A stretch of 64,000 nucleotides of DNA from Nocardioides luteus (lineage in GTDB: Bacteria; Actinomycetota; Actinomycetes; Propionibacteriales; Nocardioidaceae): NCBI RefSeq assembly GCF_000960475.2, contig NZ_JZDQ02000004.1, positions 1-64,000 on the forward strand, in the 5' to 3' direction. Position numbers and translations under genes: made by a program. The notes beneath the pieces were generated by a model that worked only from the letters and a program-made list of their open reading frames with translations, did not search any database and was not told where the DNA came from. Shown here piece after piece: positions 41,850 to 50,324 of the stretch. Numbering within the stretch: the stretch's first letter is position 1; every line of letters starts with the position of its first letter.

Positions 41850-43415
41850 TCAGCCGACCTTCCGCTCGGTGCCGGCCCAGTCGCGCTCGCGCAGCGCCCG
41901 CCGGTCGACCTTGCCGTTGCGGTTGAGGGGGAGTGCGTCGGCGAACTCGATGATCCGCGGCACCTTCACGCCCGAGAGACGAGCGCGGCAGAAGTCGCGC
42001 AGATCCTCCTCGGTCGCGGTGGCGTCGGCAGCGAGGGTGACGTACGCCTTCACCGTCTCGCCCCACTTCTCGCTGGGCACGCCGACGACGCAGGCCTCGC
42101 TGACGGCCGGGTGCTCGTAGAGCGCGGCCTCGACCTCGGAGCAGTAGACGTTGTAGCCGCCCGAGATGATCATGTCCTTCTTGCGGTCGACGATGAAGAC
42201 GAACCCGTCCTCACGGATCCGGCCCAGGTCGCCGGTGTGGACCCAGCCGTCCCGGAAGGTCTCGGCCGTCGCCTCGGGCGCGTGGAAGTATTCGCGTACG
42301 CAGTCCGGGCCGCGCGCGACGATCTCGCCGATCTGGCCGGCGGGCAGCGGGTTGTGGTCGTCGTCGACCACGATCACCTCGGTGTCGTAGACCGGACGGC
42401 CGCAGGAGAGCAGCAGCTCGGGGTCGGACTCGATGCCGCGGACGACGTCCTCGGAGCTGAGGAAGGTGATCGCGCTCGTCGTCTCGCCCTGGCCGTAGCC
42501 TTGGTTGACCACCGGGCCGAACGCCTCGACGGCCTCGCGCAGCCGCGCCGGACTGACCGGGGCGCCGCCGACGGTGATGCTCTGGAGAGCGGAGAGGTCG
42601 CGATCGGGCAGCGTGGGGGAGGCGAGAACGAGGTTGAGCATGACCGGGACGACGAAGGTGTGGGTGACCCGCTCACGCTCGAGCGTGTCGAGGTAGGCCT
42701 CGACCTCGAACGCCGGCAGCACGACCACGGCCGCCCCGCGGAAGAAGCAGCCGAGGATCACCATGCCGCTGGCATGGGTGATCGGTCCGGGGGCGAGGTA
42801 GACCGCCTCGGCCGAGAGCGATCCGTAGGGGTTCATGGCGAGCTTGCGCATGTTGGCCAGCCGGTTGCCGACGGTCTGGACCGCCGCCTTCAGGGTGCCG
42901 GTCGAGCCGGAGGTGAAGTTGAGGACCGCCGGGGCGTCCTCGTCGACGTCGACGGCGACCGGGTCGGTCGAGCCTTCGGCGACCAGAGCGTCGTACGCCA
43001 CAGTGCCGTCGGCGCCGGGGGCGCTGTTGTCGAGGTCGACGACGAGGCAGTCCAGGCTGTGGGCGTCGACGATCTTGCGGACCAGCTCGAGGTGGGCGCC
43101 ACCGGTGAAGACGACCTTCACGGACGCGTCGAGCAGGACGTGCTCGACCTCGGCGGCGGCGAGCCGGGCACTGATCGGGACCCGGAGCGCGCCCGCCTTG
43201 CAGATCGCCATCTCCGCGACGACGAGCTCGCCCCGGTTGGTGGCGAGGGTGGCGACGGGGGTGCCCGGCGTGCAGCCGCGGGCGATGAGCGCAGCCGCGA
43301 GTCGGTTGGTGTCGTCCTCGAGCTGGCGGTAGGTCCATCGGTCGGTGCCGGAGACCAGGGCGGTGGCGTCGGGGGTGAAGGTCGCGGTGCGGGTGAGATA
43401 GCTACCGAGATTCAC
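41850..43415 (-). CDS. Acyl-CoA synthetase (AMP-binding, FadD-like)
   Basis: 521 residues from GTG 43415, with AGGAGG six nt upstream. ANL-family motifs: ATP loop NFTSGSTGTLKA, YGQGETTS, the hinge WVHTGDLGRIREDGF...VDRKKDMIISGGYN and the C-terminal Lys in NGKVDRRAL. It should activate a carboxylic acid to its CoA thioester via an acyl-adenylate. First gene of the operon, with a TetR operator 53 nt upstream. Confidence 0.9.
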   Translation of the reverse strand: MNLGSYLTRTATFTPDATALVSGTDRWTYRQLEDDTNRLAAALIARGCTPGTPVATLATNRGELVVAEMAICKAGALRVPISARLAAAEVEHVLLDASVKVVFTGGAHLELVRKIVDAHSLDCLVVDLDNSAPGADGTVAYDALVAEGSTDPVAVDVDEDAPAVLNFTSGSTGTLKAAVQTVGNRLANMRKLAMNPYGSLSAEAVYLAPGPITHASGMVILGCFFRGAAVVVLPAFEVEAYLDTLERERVTHTFVVPVMLNLVLASPTLPDRDLSALQSITVGGAPVSPARLREAVEAFGPVVNQGYGQGETTSAITFLSSEDVVRGIESDPELLLSCGRPVYDTEVIVVDDDHNPLPAGQIGEIVARGPDCVREYFHAPEATAETFRDGWVHTGDLGRIREDGFVFIVDRKKDMIISGGYNVYCSEVEAALYEHPAVSEACVVGVPSEKWGETVKAYVTLAADATATEEDLRDFCRARLSGVKVPRIIEFADALPLNRNGKVDRRALRERDWAGTERKVG

Positions 43416-43468
43416 GGATGCCCTCCTGGTGGTCGGGGTCGCTGCAGTGAGCGCGGTCACCCGAGATC

Positions 43469-43485
43469 ATAGACAGAGTGTCCAG
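43469..43485. promoter_or_regulatory. TetR operator 1
   Basis: ATAGACAGAGTGTCCAG. Its reverse complement matches the site at 44208-44224 at 14 of 17 positions. It lies between the divergent synthetase and tetR genes. Confidence 0.65.
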
Positions 43486-43525
43486 AAACAGTCCAGGCGT
43501 TCGGGAAAGTGCTAGAACAGTGCGC

Positions 43526-44131
43526 ATGACGGTGGTTGAGGACCGGCGCAGCCGGCGAACGCGAGGAGCGCTCCGTGACGCGCTCGTCTCCCTGGTGCTC
43601 GAGCGTGGCTACGCCGCGGTGACGGTGGAGGACATCGTCGCCGCGGCCGACGTGGGCAGGGCGACCTTCTACACGCACTTCAAGGACAAGGAGGCGCTCT
43701 ACGACCACGTGGTGTCCTCGGTGCTCCAGGACCTCAAGGGGCGGCTGGACGAGGTGCTGGCCCCCGAGGACGCCGGGTTCACCGGGGAGCCGGTGGCCGA
43801 GGTCTTCCGGCATGCGAGCGAGCAGCCAGATGCGTACCGGATGATCCTGCGGGGCGAAGGGGACGGCCGCGGCCTGCGGGCGTTCGAGGACGCCTGGAGC
43901 GCCACCGCCTTCGAGACCTTCACCGCACGGGTGAAGGCGAACGCCGTGCGCCCGCGCGTGGATCTCCAGGTGCTGGCGCGGGCGTGGGTCGGCGAGCAGA
44001 TGGCGGTCCTGCTGTGGTGGCTGGACGCTCCCGAGCCTCGGCCGGCCACCGACCAGGTCGTCGAGACGCTCGTCGAGCTCTCGCGTCGTGGGCGCTTCTG
44101 GGCGACGGGATTCGATCCGGACGGCCGCTGA
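43526..44131 (+). CDS. TetR-family regulator of the acyl-CoA/sulfatase locus
   Basis: 201 residues from ATG 43526, with TAGAAC seven nt upstream and no Shine-Dalgarno. N-terminal helix-turn-helix: YAAVTVEDIVAAADVGRATF followed by YTHFKDKEALYDHVV. The C-terminal ligand domain is variable. Divergent from the four-gene acyl-CoA operon and directly followed by the MFS operon; matching operators in front of both point to a single local regulon, probably induced by an acyl-CoA or the organosulfate. Confidence 0.88.
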   Translation: MTVVEDRRSRRTRGALRDALVSLVLERGYAAVTVEDIVAAADVGRATFYTHFKDKEALYDHVVSSVLQDLKGRLDEVLAPEDAGFTGEPVAEVFRHASEQPDAYRMILRGEGDGRGLRAFEDAWSATAFETFTARVKANAVRPRVDLQVLARAWVGEQMAVLLWWLDAPEPRPATDQVVETLVELSRRGRFWATGFDPDGR

Positions 44132-44207
44132 GCTGCAGCACCGACGTGGACGCCGTGTCTTGTGTGGTGCGGGTCACTCGTCCTACAGTCGGACGTGATG
44201 ACCGTTA

Positions 44208-44224
44208 CTAGACGCTCTGTCTAG
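44208..44224. promoter_or_regulatory. TetR operator 2
   Basis: CTAGAC-GCTCT-GTCTAG, a perfect 6-bp-arm palindrome 21 nt before the MFS start. It pairs in sequence with the site at 43469-43485. Confidence 0.75.
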
Positions 44225-44245
44225 CACCTTGAAGGGCGGATCTCC

Positions 44246-45565
44246 GTGTCCTACCGCACCCTGCTCACCGAGTACCCAGTCGGAGCGCGCCGTCGCGTGC
44301 TGCTGGCTGTCGTCGTGCTCGCCCTGTTCATCTCGGCGTTCGAGGGCCAACTCGCCCCCGTGCTGCCGTTGCTGCTCGACGACCTCGGGATGTCGCTGAA
44401 GACGTACGGCCTCATCACGGCCGCGTCCCTGATCTTCGGAGCCCTCGCCGGCTACCTCGGCGGCGAGCTCGCCGATCGCGTCGGCCGGGTGAGGATCCTG
44501 GTCCCGTTCATGTTCCTCTCCGCCGCCGCCTGCCTGTTCATGGCGACCGCCGACTCCGTCGGTCACTTCGCGCTCGCCCGGATCGTGCTCGCCTTCGTCG
44601 AGGGTGTCGCCGTCGCCGGCACCCAGCCGCTGATCCGCGACTTCACCCCGCGGATGGGTCGCGCCCAGGCGTTCGCGTTCTGGAGCTGGGGCTCGGTCGG
44701 CGCCAACTTCTTCGCCGCTGCCGTCGCCTCGGCAACGCTGGGTGTCTTCGGCAACCAGTGGCGCTCGCAGCTGTTCATCATGGCCGGCGCCGCCCTGGTC
44801 GGAGCCGTCGTGATCGCGCTGACCCTGCGCGACCTCGCCCCGGAGGTCCGCCGCGCCGTACGCCTCACCGAGCACGAGGCGCACACCGTCGAGGTCCCGC
44901 AGGGCACGAAGGGCCTACGGCTCCTCCTCGCCCGCCGGGCGTTCTGGACCCACGTGCTCGCGATGTCGTTCCTCTACGTCCTGCTGGCCACCATGAACGC
45001 CTACGCCCAGACGATGCTCGTCCAGCAGTTCGGGGTCTCGGTCCGTGCGGCATCGGCGATGACGATGGTCTTCTGGCTGAGCAACCTCGCGCTGAGCCTG
45101 GTCTTCGCCCGTCTCTCGGACCGTACGCAGCGCCGCAAGGCCTTCATGGTCGGCGGCGGCGTCGCCGCGGCGGTCTTCCTCGGCGCCTTCCTGGCGCTCA
45201 TGGGCCGGGGGAACGAGGCGTCCACGAGCGTGGTCGTCGTCCTGTTCGTCGGCATCGGCGTGGCCCTTGCGGCGACCTTCGGGCCGTGGATGGCGAGCTT
45301 CTCCGAGCACGTCGAGGAGGTGCACCCCGACATCCAGGGCCGCGCCTTCGGCCTCAACCACCTGCTCAACCGCACGTTCATCCTGGCGACGGTCCTCTTC
45401 GCGCCGCGCGTGGTCGAGGCGACCGGTGGCTGGGAGCGCTGGATGACGATCGCCTGGGTCGCGACGGTGCTGTTCGCGATCACCGCGGCGCTGGTCCCCG
45501 GGGTGACCGGTCGTCACTCGCGCACCGGCGCGGACGCCGAAGCCGTCGCGCAGCCTGCGTCGTGA
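44246..45565 (+). CDS. MFS transporter of the sulfatase locus
   Basis: 439 residues from GTG 44246, with AAGGGCGGA about five nt upstream. Twelve hydrophobic segments with MFS motif A as LADRVGRVRI and its second copy LSDRTQRRKA. It keeps acidic and aromatic residues in the first helix (FEGQLAPVLPLLLDDLG). The operator upstream links it to the synthetase-sulfatase operon, so it is more likely an importer of the substrate than a drug exporter; that is inference. Confidence 0.85.
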   Translation: MSYRTLLTEYPVGARRRVLLAVVVLALFISAFEGQLAPVLPLLLDDLGMSLKTYGLITAASLIFGALAGYLGGELADRVGRVRILVPFMFLSAAACLFMATADSVGHFALARIVLAFVEGVAVAGTQPLIRDFTPRMGRAQAFAFWSWGSVGANFFAAAVASATLGVFGNQWRSQLFIMAGAALVGAVVIALTLRDLAPEVRRAVRLTEHEAHTVEVPQGTKGLRLLLARRAFWTHVLAMSFLYVLLATMNAYAQTMLVQQFGVSVRAASAMTMVFWLSNLALSLVFARLSDRTQRRKAFMVGGGVAAAVFLGAFLALMGRGNEASTSVVVVLFVGIGVALAATFGPWMASFSEHVEEVHPDIQGRAFGLNHLLNRTFILATVLFAPRVVEATGGWERWMTIAWVATVLFAITAALVPGVTGRHSRTGADAEAVAQPAS

Positions 45566-45930
45566 ACCGCCCGGGCCGGGGTCGGCTGGACAGCTGGCTC
45601 TACAGCGAGACCGAGGAGCCCGACGTCCGGTTCACCCTGGCGAACGAGCGTACGTTCCTCGCCTGGATCCGCACCTCGTTGGCGTTCCTCGCCGTCGCAG
45701 TCGCCGTCGACACCCTGGAGGTCGGCGGCGGCACGGTGCTGGCCGTACTCGCCCCGCTCAGCCTCGCGCTCCTCGCGGCCGGCTGCGCGGCGTGGTCCTG
45801 GTGGAGCTGGGTACGCAGCGAGCGCGCGATCCGCCGACGCGACGCCCTGCCGACCCGCCGGGCACCGCTTCCCCTGGTGTTCGGAGTCCTGGGTTCCGTC
45901 GCACTCGTCTCGATGGCGCTGCTGGTGTGA
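45562..45930 (+). CDS. DUF202 membrane protein, first of a pair
   Basis: 122 residues from GTG 45562, overlapping the MFS stop as GTGA. The YidH/DUF202 motif LANERTFLAWIRTSLAFLAV is followed by two further membrane helices. Function unknown; the coupling places it in the MFS operon. Confidence 0.85.
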   Translation: MNRPGRGRLDSWLYSETEEPDVRFTLANERTFLAWIRTSLAFLAVAVAVDTLEVGGGTVLAVLAPLSLALLAAGCAAWSWWSWVRSERAIRRRDALPTRRAPLPLVFGVLGSVALVSMALLV

Positions 45931-46190
45931 GCGGGGGAGACCCCGGGCTGCAGCCCGAGCGGACCGAGCTCGCCTGGCGGCGTACGCATCTCTCGCTCGT
46001 CGTCGCCGCCCTCGTCGTCGCCCGCCATCCGCTGGCCGAGGGCCCGCTGTGGTGGCGTCTCGGTGCGGCGCTCGCGGTGGCCGCGCTGGCTGCCTACCTC
46101 CTCCTGAGCCGGCGCCGCGTGGGCGCCACCGCGGGCGTCGCGGCCGTGATCGCCCTCGTCGAGGTCGTCGGGATCGCCGGCCTCGGGTAG
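45927..46190 (+). CDS. DUF202 membrane protein, second of a pair
   Basis: 87 residues from GTG 45927, overlapping the previous stop as GTGA. It starts with the related motif LQPERTELAWRRTHLSLVVA and has three hydrophobic stretches. The pair of DUF202 proteins is a common arrangement in actinobacteria and probably forms one membrane complex. Confidence 0.8.
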   Translation: MSGGDPGLQPERTELAWRRTHLSLVVAALVVARHPLAEGPLWWRLGAALAVAALAAYLLLSRRRVGATAGVAAVIALVEVVGIAGLG

Positions 46191-46218
46191 CCCACCCTTG
46201 AAATCGATCAGTAACGGG

Positions 46219-46240
46219 GTAAGCATGATTACATGCTTAC
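46219..46240. promoter_or_regulatory. Operator overlapping a start codon
   Basis: GTAAGCATG (46219-46227), 4-nt spacer, CATGCTTAC (46232-46240). The right arm contains the ATG start of the next gene, and the left arm takes the place of its -10 region. Confidence 0.6.
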
Positions 46241-46754
46241 AAACGAGTTGCGCGGGTGGTTCAGTGGACGGCTGCCCGATGGTGTGTACGACGAGATCGT
46301 CGATGTGGTGGTCGACCGCGAGGAGATCACCGTCGTCGGGCGGATCAAGGAGCCGAAGACCGCCGAGGGCGCTTCGGACGAAGAGCGAGCAGCAGCCAAC
46401 GAGGGACGGGCGAGCGAGTTCCGCGAGCGCACCCGCGAGGACCGGATGGCCGTGGCGCGGCAGGCGGAGCGCCGGTTCGACCGGAAGGTGTCGTGGGGCG
46501 TGGAGGTCGGGGGAGAGCGCCACATGTTCACCACCGTCTCCGCGCCGGTCATGACCCGGCTGCGTCAGCCCGAGCGCAAGGTCCTCGACCTGCTGGTCTC
46601 CGGCGGTGTCGCCCGGAGCAGGAGCGACGCGCTCGGCTGGTGCGTCAAGCTCGTCCAGCAGCACTCGAGCGAGTGGCTCGACGAGCTCCAGGAGTCGCTG
46701 GTCAACGTCGAGCGCGTGCGTGCCAAGGGGCCTGGCGGATCGGCTGCGTCCTAG
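46233..46754 (+). CDS. Uncharacterised protein, possible autoregulator
   Basis: 173 residues from ATG 46233; no Shine-Dalgarno is visible. The first 50 residues look beta-rich (GVYDEIVDVVVDREEITVVG), the middle is a charged helix (DEERAAANEGRASEFRERTR), and the C-terminal third, PVMTRLRQPERKVLDLLVSG followed by RSRSDALGWCVKL, is reminiscent of a ribbon-helix-helix domain. I do not recognise a named family. A 9-bp-arm inverted repeat spans its own start codon, so DNA binding and self-repression are plausible. Confidence 0.7.
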   Translation: MLTNELRGWFSGRLPDGVYDEIVDVVVDREEITVVGRIKEPKTAEGASDEERAAANEGRASEFRERTREDRMAVARQAERRFDRKVSWGVEVGGERHMFTTVSAPVMTRLRQPERKVLDLLVSGGVARSRSDALGWCVKLVQQHSSEWLDELQESLVNVERVRAKGPGGSAAS

Positions 46755-47779
46755 CAGGTGGCGTCAGGGGAGTGGTTGGGGCCGGCCGGTCGGCCGGAGG
46801 CGCGCTCCCGGAGGGCCTCGATGATGGCCGGGCAGATGTCGGTCTCGTAGAGCCACTCGATGCTCTGGATACCGCCCGGGCTGTCGGCATTGATCTCGAG
46901 CACCTTGTGGCCGACCACGTCGATCCCGACGAAGAACAACCCGTCGGCCGCGAGCTTGGGACCCATCGTGTCGACGATGTCCTTCTCGCGTGCGCCGATC
47001 TCGAGCGGCTTCATCCGCCCGCCCTTGCTGATGTTGGCGCGCGGGTCGTTGCCGTCGGGCACGCGCCGGAACGCGGCGTACGCCCCGTCGATCTCGATCA
47101 GCTTCCCGTCGAGCAGAAAGATTCTGGCATCGCCCTCCTCGCCGCCGTCCACGAACTCCTGGGCGATCGCATATCCGTCCTCGAAGACCGCCTCGATGAT
47201 CTGCGCCAGGTTGGTCTCGTTCTCGTCCTCGACGACGAACACGTTGCGGCCCTTGCCGCCGTAGATCGGCTTGACGACGGACTTGCCCACCTCTGCGACG
47301 AACCGTCTGATCGCTCCGGCGTCGCGGGTGACGAGGGAGCGTGGCCGGACAGACTGGGGAAACTCCTCCAGATAGAGCTTGCTCGTCGCACGGCTCAACG
47401 TCACCGGGTCATTGACCACCGTGACACCTCGAGCGGCGAGCATCTGGCCGAAGACGGTGCCGAGCGGGCCGGCCCATGGTCGCTCCTGCATCTCGGTGGC
47501 CTCTTCGTTGCGCAGGAACAGGGCGTCCAGCGAATCCATCACCAGTCGCTCCGCATCACGTTTCTTGATCCGGGCCAGGAACGTCTCCAGCGTGTCGCCC
47601 TCGATGACCTCGGCGCGGCGCGCGCGGGCGAGGAGCTGTTGACTCGTGTCGAACTCGACATCGCCTGCACCGACGTACCAGACCTCGTGCGACCCCTCGA
47701 CGGCCGCCTTGGCAAGTCGCGTGGTCGCCATCTCGGGGTGTTCGACTGCGATCTCGTTGACGAAGAACGCAAGCTTCAT
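46751..47779 (-). CDS. ATP-grasp ligase (glutathione-synthetase/RimK-like)
   Basis: 342 residues from ATG 47779, with GGAGAGGGAG just upstream, overlapping the DUF1704 stop as ATGA. N-terminal pre-ATP-grasp domain with MKLAFFVNEIAVEHPEM; ATP-grasp core with SVVKPIYGGKGRNVFVV, EFVDGGEEGDARIFL and the metal-binding LEINADSPGGIQSIEW. It should join an amino group to a carboxylate on a small molecule, peptide or protein terminus. The 3' end overlaps the convergent gene at 46233 by 4 nt. Confidence 0.87.
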   Translation of the reverse strand: MKLAFFVNEIAVEHPEMATTRLAKAAVEGSHEVWYVGAGDVEFDTSQQLLARARRAEVIEGDTLETFLARIKKRDAERLVMDSLDALFLRNEEATEMQERPWAGPLGTVFGQMLAARGVTVVNDPVTLSRATSKLYLEEFPQSVRPRSLVTRDAGAIRRFVAEVGKSVVKPIYGGKGRNVFVVEDENETNLAQIIEAVFEDGYAIAQEFVDGGEEGDARIFLLDGKLIEIDGAYAAFRRVPDGNDPRANISKGGRMKPLEIGAREKDIVDTMGPKLAADGLFFVGIDVVGHKVLEINADSPGGIQSIEWLYETDICPAIIEALRERASGRPAGPNHSPDATC

Positions 47780-48957
47780 CTCTCTCCCTCTCCTTCGTAG
47801 AGGTCTGTGACCTGCAAGCCGCCGGCCATCCGGTCGAGGCGCTCGCGCGCGCCGGACACCTCGAGCCACCGCGGGCGCACCCACGGAGGCTCGAGCACGC
47901 CGCGCTCGAGGAGGTCCTGCACCAGGTCGATGTGGTCCAGCGCGAGCTTGCCGACCAGCAGCACGTCGAGATCGACTCCCGAGGCAACGGCCTCGAGGAT
48001 GCGGCTGATCCCGCGCAGGTAGATCGCGTCGCGCACCATCCCGCCGGCGACGACCACACGGATCGCGACCGACCAGGCGGTCCGGCGGGGGAGCCGGTGC
48101 TTGCCCTCCAAGGTCTCGAAGATCTCCATGAAACCTCCGCCCGCGAGCATCAGGTCGACGGCGACGACCCGCGCCGCCAGCACCCGCAGCCGCCGTGGGT
48201 CCAGCCCGCCGGTGACGTACTCGGAGATGAGCGCCAGGCCCTCTTGGGTCTCGTCGTAGCCGGGCAGGCCGATCGTCAGCATCTTCAGCGGCTGCCGCGC
48301 GCCGTTCTGGTAGGTGACGACGTGCGTACCGACCTCGTGGTGAAGCAGCGGCTCGACCCGGTCGGCGCGGAAGGTCGCCGACGCAGGGATGAGCAGCTGC
48401 CCCGCGGACACCATCAGCTCGGAGACGTCCTCACGCACCTCGACGTGCGCGGGAAACCCGGGGTACGCCGCTCGATAGTGCTCCATCTCGGCGCGGGCTG
48501 CATCAGCGAACGCCCCGGACGTCACGTTCCCGCGGGCCGGCGCCGGCGGCGGGATGTCGGCGAGCAGTTGCTCGGCCGACGACACGAGACCGGCGGAGGG
48601 GTCGCCGAAGAGCTGCCGTGACCCGTGCACGAACTTCGTCGTGTCACGGTCCTCGAGCGCGGTGATCTGTCGCGCGATCTCGTCTCGTTTGGCCCGGAAC
48701 AAGGAGTGCAGGGCTGGGTCGGCGACGTCCTCGATCTCGAGGTTGTAGAGATCACGACGCACCAGGTCAGGGTCGAAGTCGAGCTCTCGGAGCCGCAACG
48801 TCGGTGCGACCGTGAAGTCGGTCCGTTTGAAGTCGTCCCACGCCTCCGCTCCGTTGAGTGGGGTGAGGTTCAGCAGCGGGTCGATCTGGCGCTCGATCGC
48901 GGTGAGTCGGGCGTCGATGCTGAGGGCGGGCTCGCTCTCTTGGGTCGAAGCAGTCAC
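47776..48957 (-). CDS. DUF1704/QEGLA-motif metallopeptidase (MATCAP-like)
   Basis: 393 residues from GTG 48957. The HExxxH zinc motif is HEVGTH (207-212), followed by the diagnostic DETQEGLALISEYV (235-248). This family is annotated as flavohemoglobin expression-modulating QEGLA protein in bacteria; its eukaryotic relative MATCAP removes C-terminal tyrosine from tubulin. A metallocarboxypeptidase activity is therefore likely. The gene is coupled to the ATP-grasp ligase downstream, forming a ligase/peptidase pair. Confidence 0.87.
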   Translation of the reverse strand: MTASTQESEPALSIDARLTAIERQIDPLLNLTPLNGAEAWDDFKRTDFTVAPTLRLRELDFDPDLVRRDLYNLEIEDVADPALHSLFRAKRDEIARQITALEDRDTTKFVHGSRQLFGDPSAGLVSSAEQLLADIPPPAPARGNVTSGAFADAARAEMEHYRAAYPGFPAHVEVREDVSELMVSAGQLLIPASATFRADRVEPLLHHEVGTHVVTYQNGARQPLKMLTIGLPGYDETQEGLALISEYVTGGLDPRRLRVLAARVVAVDLMLAGGGFMEIFETLEGKHRLPRRTAWSVAIRVVVAGGMVRDAIYLRGISRILEAVASGVDLDVLLVGKLALDHIDLVQDLLERGVLEPPWVRPRWLEVSGARERLDRMAGGLQVTDLYEGEGER

Positions 48958-48994
48958 ACCCCCAGGGGTACCCAGACCCCGATGCGATCATTCC

Positions 48995-49501
48995 TCACCG
49001 CGTGCGCTCGGCGCGCTGCCGGACCAGCTCCTCGACCGGTGTCGGAAGGGTCGTCTCGAAGTCGATCAGCTTCGCCCAGGTCGGGGTGACGACGATGCGC
49101 ACCATGCTGTCGTACAGCGAACGCACCTCCGCCTCCCAGGCGACCCGTTGCTCCGGTGTCATCTCGTAGGAGCCGTTCATCTCGAGGTACTGCTCGGGGA
49201 TCCCGTCGACGAGGTCCAGCTCGGCGGTCCCGCGAATGAGCAGCATCTTCGGCGGGTGCGCCTCGGTGTCGATGGTCAGGGCGACCGCCGGGTTGTGCCG
49301 CAGCGCGATGAGCTTGGGGGAGTTGGGGGTGGTGCACATGACCACCTGCGAGCCGTTCCAGGTGAACGCGATCGGGATGTTCCTCGGCGTGCCGTCCTTG
49401 GCGACGTACGCCAGGCGGGTCAGGTCTCGCGCCAGGAGCTCGCGGCTCAGCGGACGGCTCAGGACCGCCTGGATCTCGTCGGCCTGCATGGTGTTCGACA
49501 T
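48995..49501 (-). CDS. Pyridoxamine 5'-phosphate oxidase-family protein
   Basis: 168 residues from ATG 49501, with GAGGAG six nt upstream. Split barrel with LTRLAYVAKDGTPRNIPIAF, SPKLIALRHNPAVALTID and a late MVRIVVTPTWAKLIDFE. A flavin- or F420-binding oxidoreductase of the FDOR/PPOX group; substrate unknown. Confidence 0.82.
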   Translation of the reverse strand: MSNTMQADEIQAVLSRPLSRELLARDLTRLAYVAKDGTPRNIPIAFTWNGSQVVMCTTPNSPKLIALRHNPAVALTIDTEAHPPKMLLIRGTAELDLVDGIPEQYLEMNGSYEMTPEQRVAWEAEVRSLYDSMVRIVVTPTWAKLIDFETTLPTPVEELVRQRAERTR

Positions 49502-49593
49502 CGGGTTCTCCTCGGTTCGGGCGACCCGGTCGGTCGCTCTCACCCCAGGGACGGAGCCGTTCCCATGTTCTCTACATCCTGGCGACGACGTCG

Positions 49594-50103
49594 TCAGTCG
49601 ACCGGCTTGCCGAAGGAGTACGTGCCCGCGACGGAGACGGTCGCCGAGGTGTCCGCATCGGTGACCGAGACGTTCGACCACGTCGACACCGTGTGCACCG
49701 ACGTCTGCCCGCTGGGGCAGTCGAGAACACTGCTCGCCGCGGGTGCGGTGACGGTCAGAGAGCCGGTGACGTTGCCGTTCCGGGCGGCCGTGAACTCGCC
49801 GGACTTCGAGTAGTCGCCGCTGATCACGGTCTTCTTCGGGTCATCCGGGTTGTGACCGCCGCGGTTGACGCACTGGTAGGTCGCCTCGAGGTGGGCGGTC
49901 ACGGTGATCGTCTCGACCGACCCGCTCTCGAGGCCGGCCTCCTTGAACGCGACGGTGATCGAGGTCAGGTCGGCGCTGGTGACCTTGGTCAGGTTGTTGA
50001 TGAAGTGCGGGCTGCCGCTCGCGAAGGCCGGTGCGGCGGCCAGGACCGCCGCGCCGGCGGTGGCTGCGATCGCGGTGAAGACGTTCTGGATGCGCATGCT
50101 CAT
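49594..50103 (-). CDS. Secreted hypothetical protein
   Basis: 169 residues from ATG 50103, with GGGGG three nt upstream (ATG 50097 is also possible). A Sec signal peptide (VFTAIAATAGAAVLAAAPAF, cleavage near FAS) is followed by a beta-rich domain with Thr/Ser/Val strands and two Cys (YQCVNRGGH, LDCPSGQ). Similar small secreted proteins occur in streptomycetes; function unknown. Confidence 0.7.
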   Translation of the reverse strand: MSMRIQNVFTAIAATAGAAVLAAAPAFASGSPHFINNLTKVTSADLTSITVAFKEAGLESGSVETITVTAHLEATYQCVNRGGHNPDDPKKTVISGDYSKSGEFTAARNGNVTGSLTVTAPAASSVLDCPSGQTSVHTVSTWSNVSVTDADTSATVSVAGTYSFGKPVD

Positions 50104-50213
50104 GTTCCCCCGTAGATGGAATGTGCTGGGCGCAGTTGCCCCGACGCGGGGAGTCTGGCACGTCGATTCCACAGGCAGCCATAGCCCTTTCACGTCATTT
50201 GAAGGGAAACAGG

Positions 50214-50324
50214 ATGAAACGACGGCCAATCAGATTGGCCCGGGTCACAGACACTGTTCGGGACGATTTTCGAGGAGGCCGGCGGAACCATGTGCCGTCG
50301 GGCCGGGGACCTTGGTCCTTGTGA
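50214..50324 (+). CDS. Possible 36-residue basic peptide
   Basis: ATG 50214 has GAAGGG with a 7-nt spacer. The peptide starts MKRRPIRLARVTDTVRDDFR and is strongly basic, ending at TGA 50324. It lies alone in the 287-nt gap 50104-50390 and carries the inverted repeat at 50224-50240. No family is recognised and coding is uncertain. Confidence 0.25.
   Translation: MKRRPIRLARVTDTVRDDFRGGRRNHVPSGRGPWSL
50224..50240. promoter_or_regulatory. Short inverted repeat in an intergenic gap
   Basis: GGCCAAT-CAG-ATTGGCC, arms of 7 bp. It may be an operator or RNA hairpin upstream of the membrane protein gene at 50391. Confidence 0.3.
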
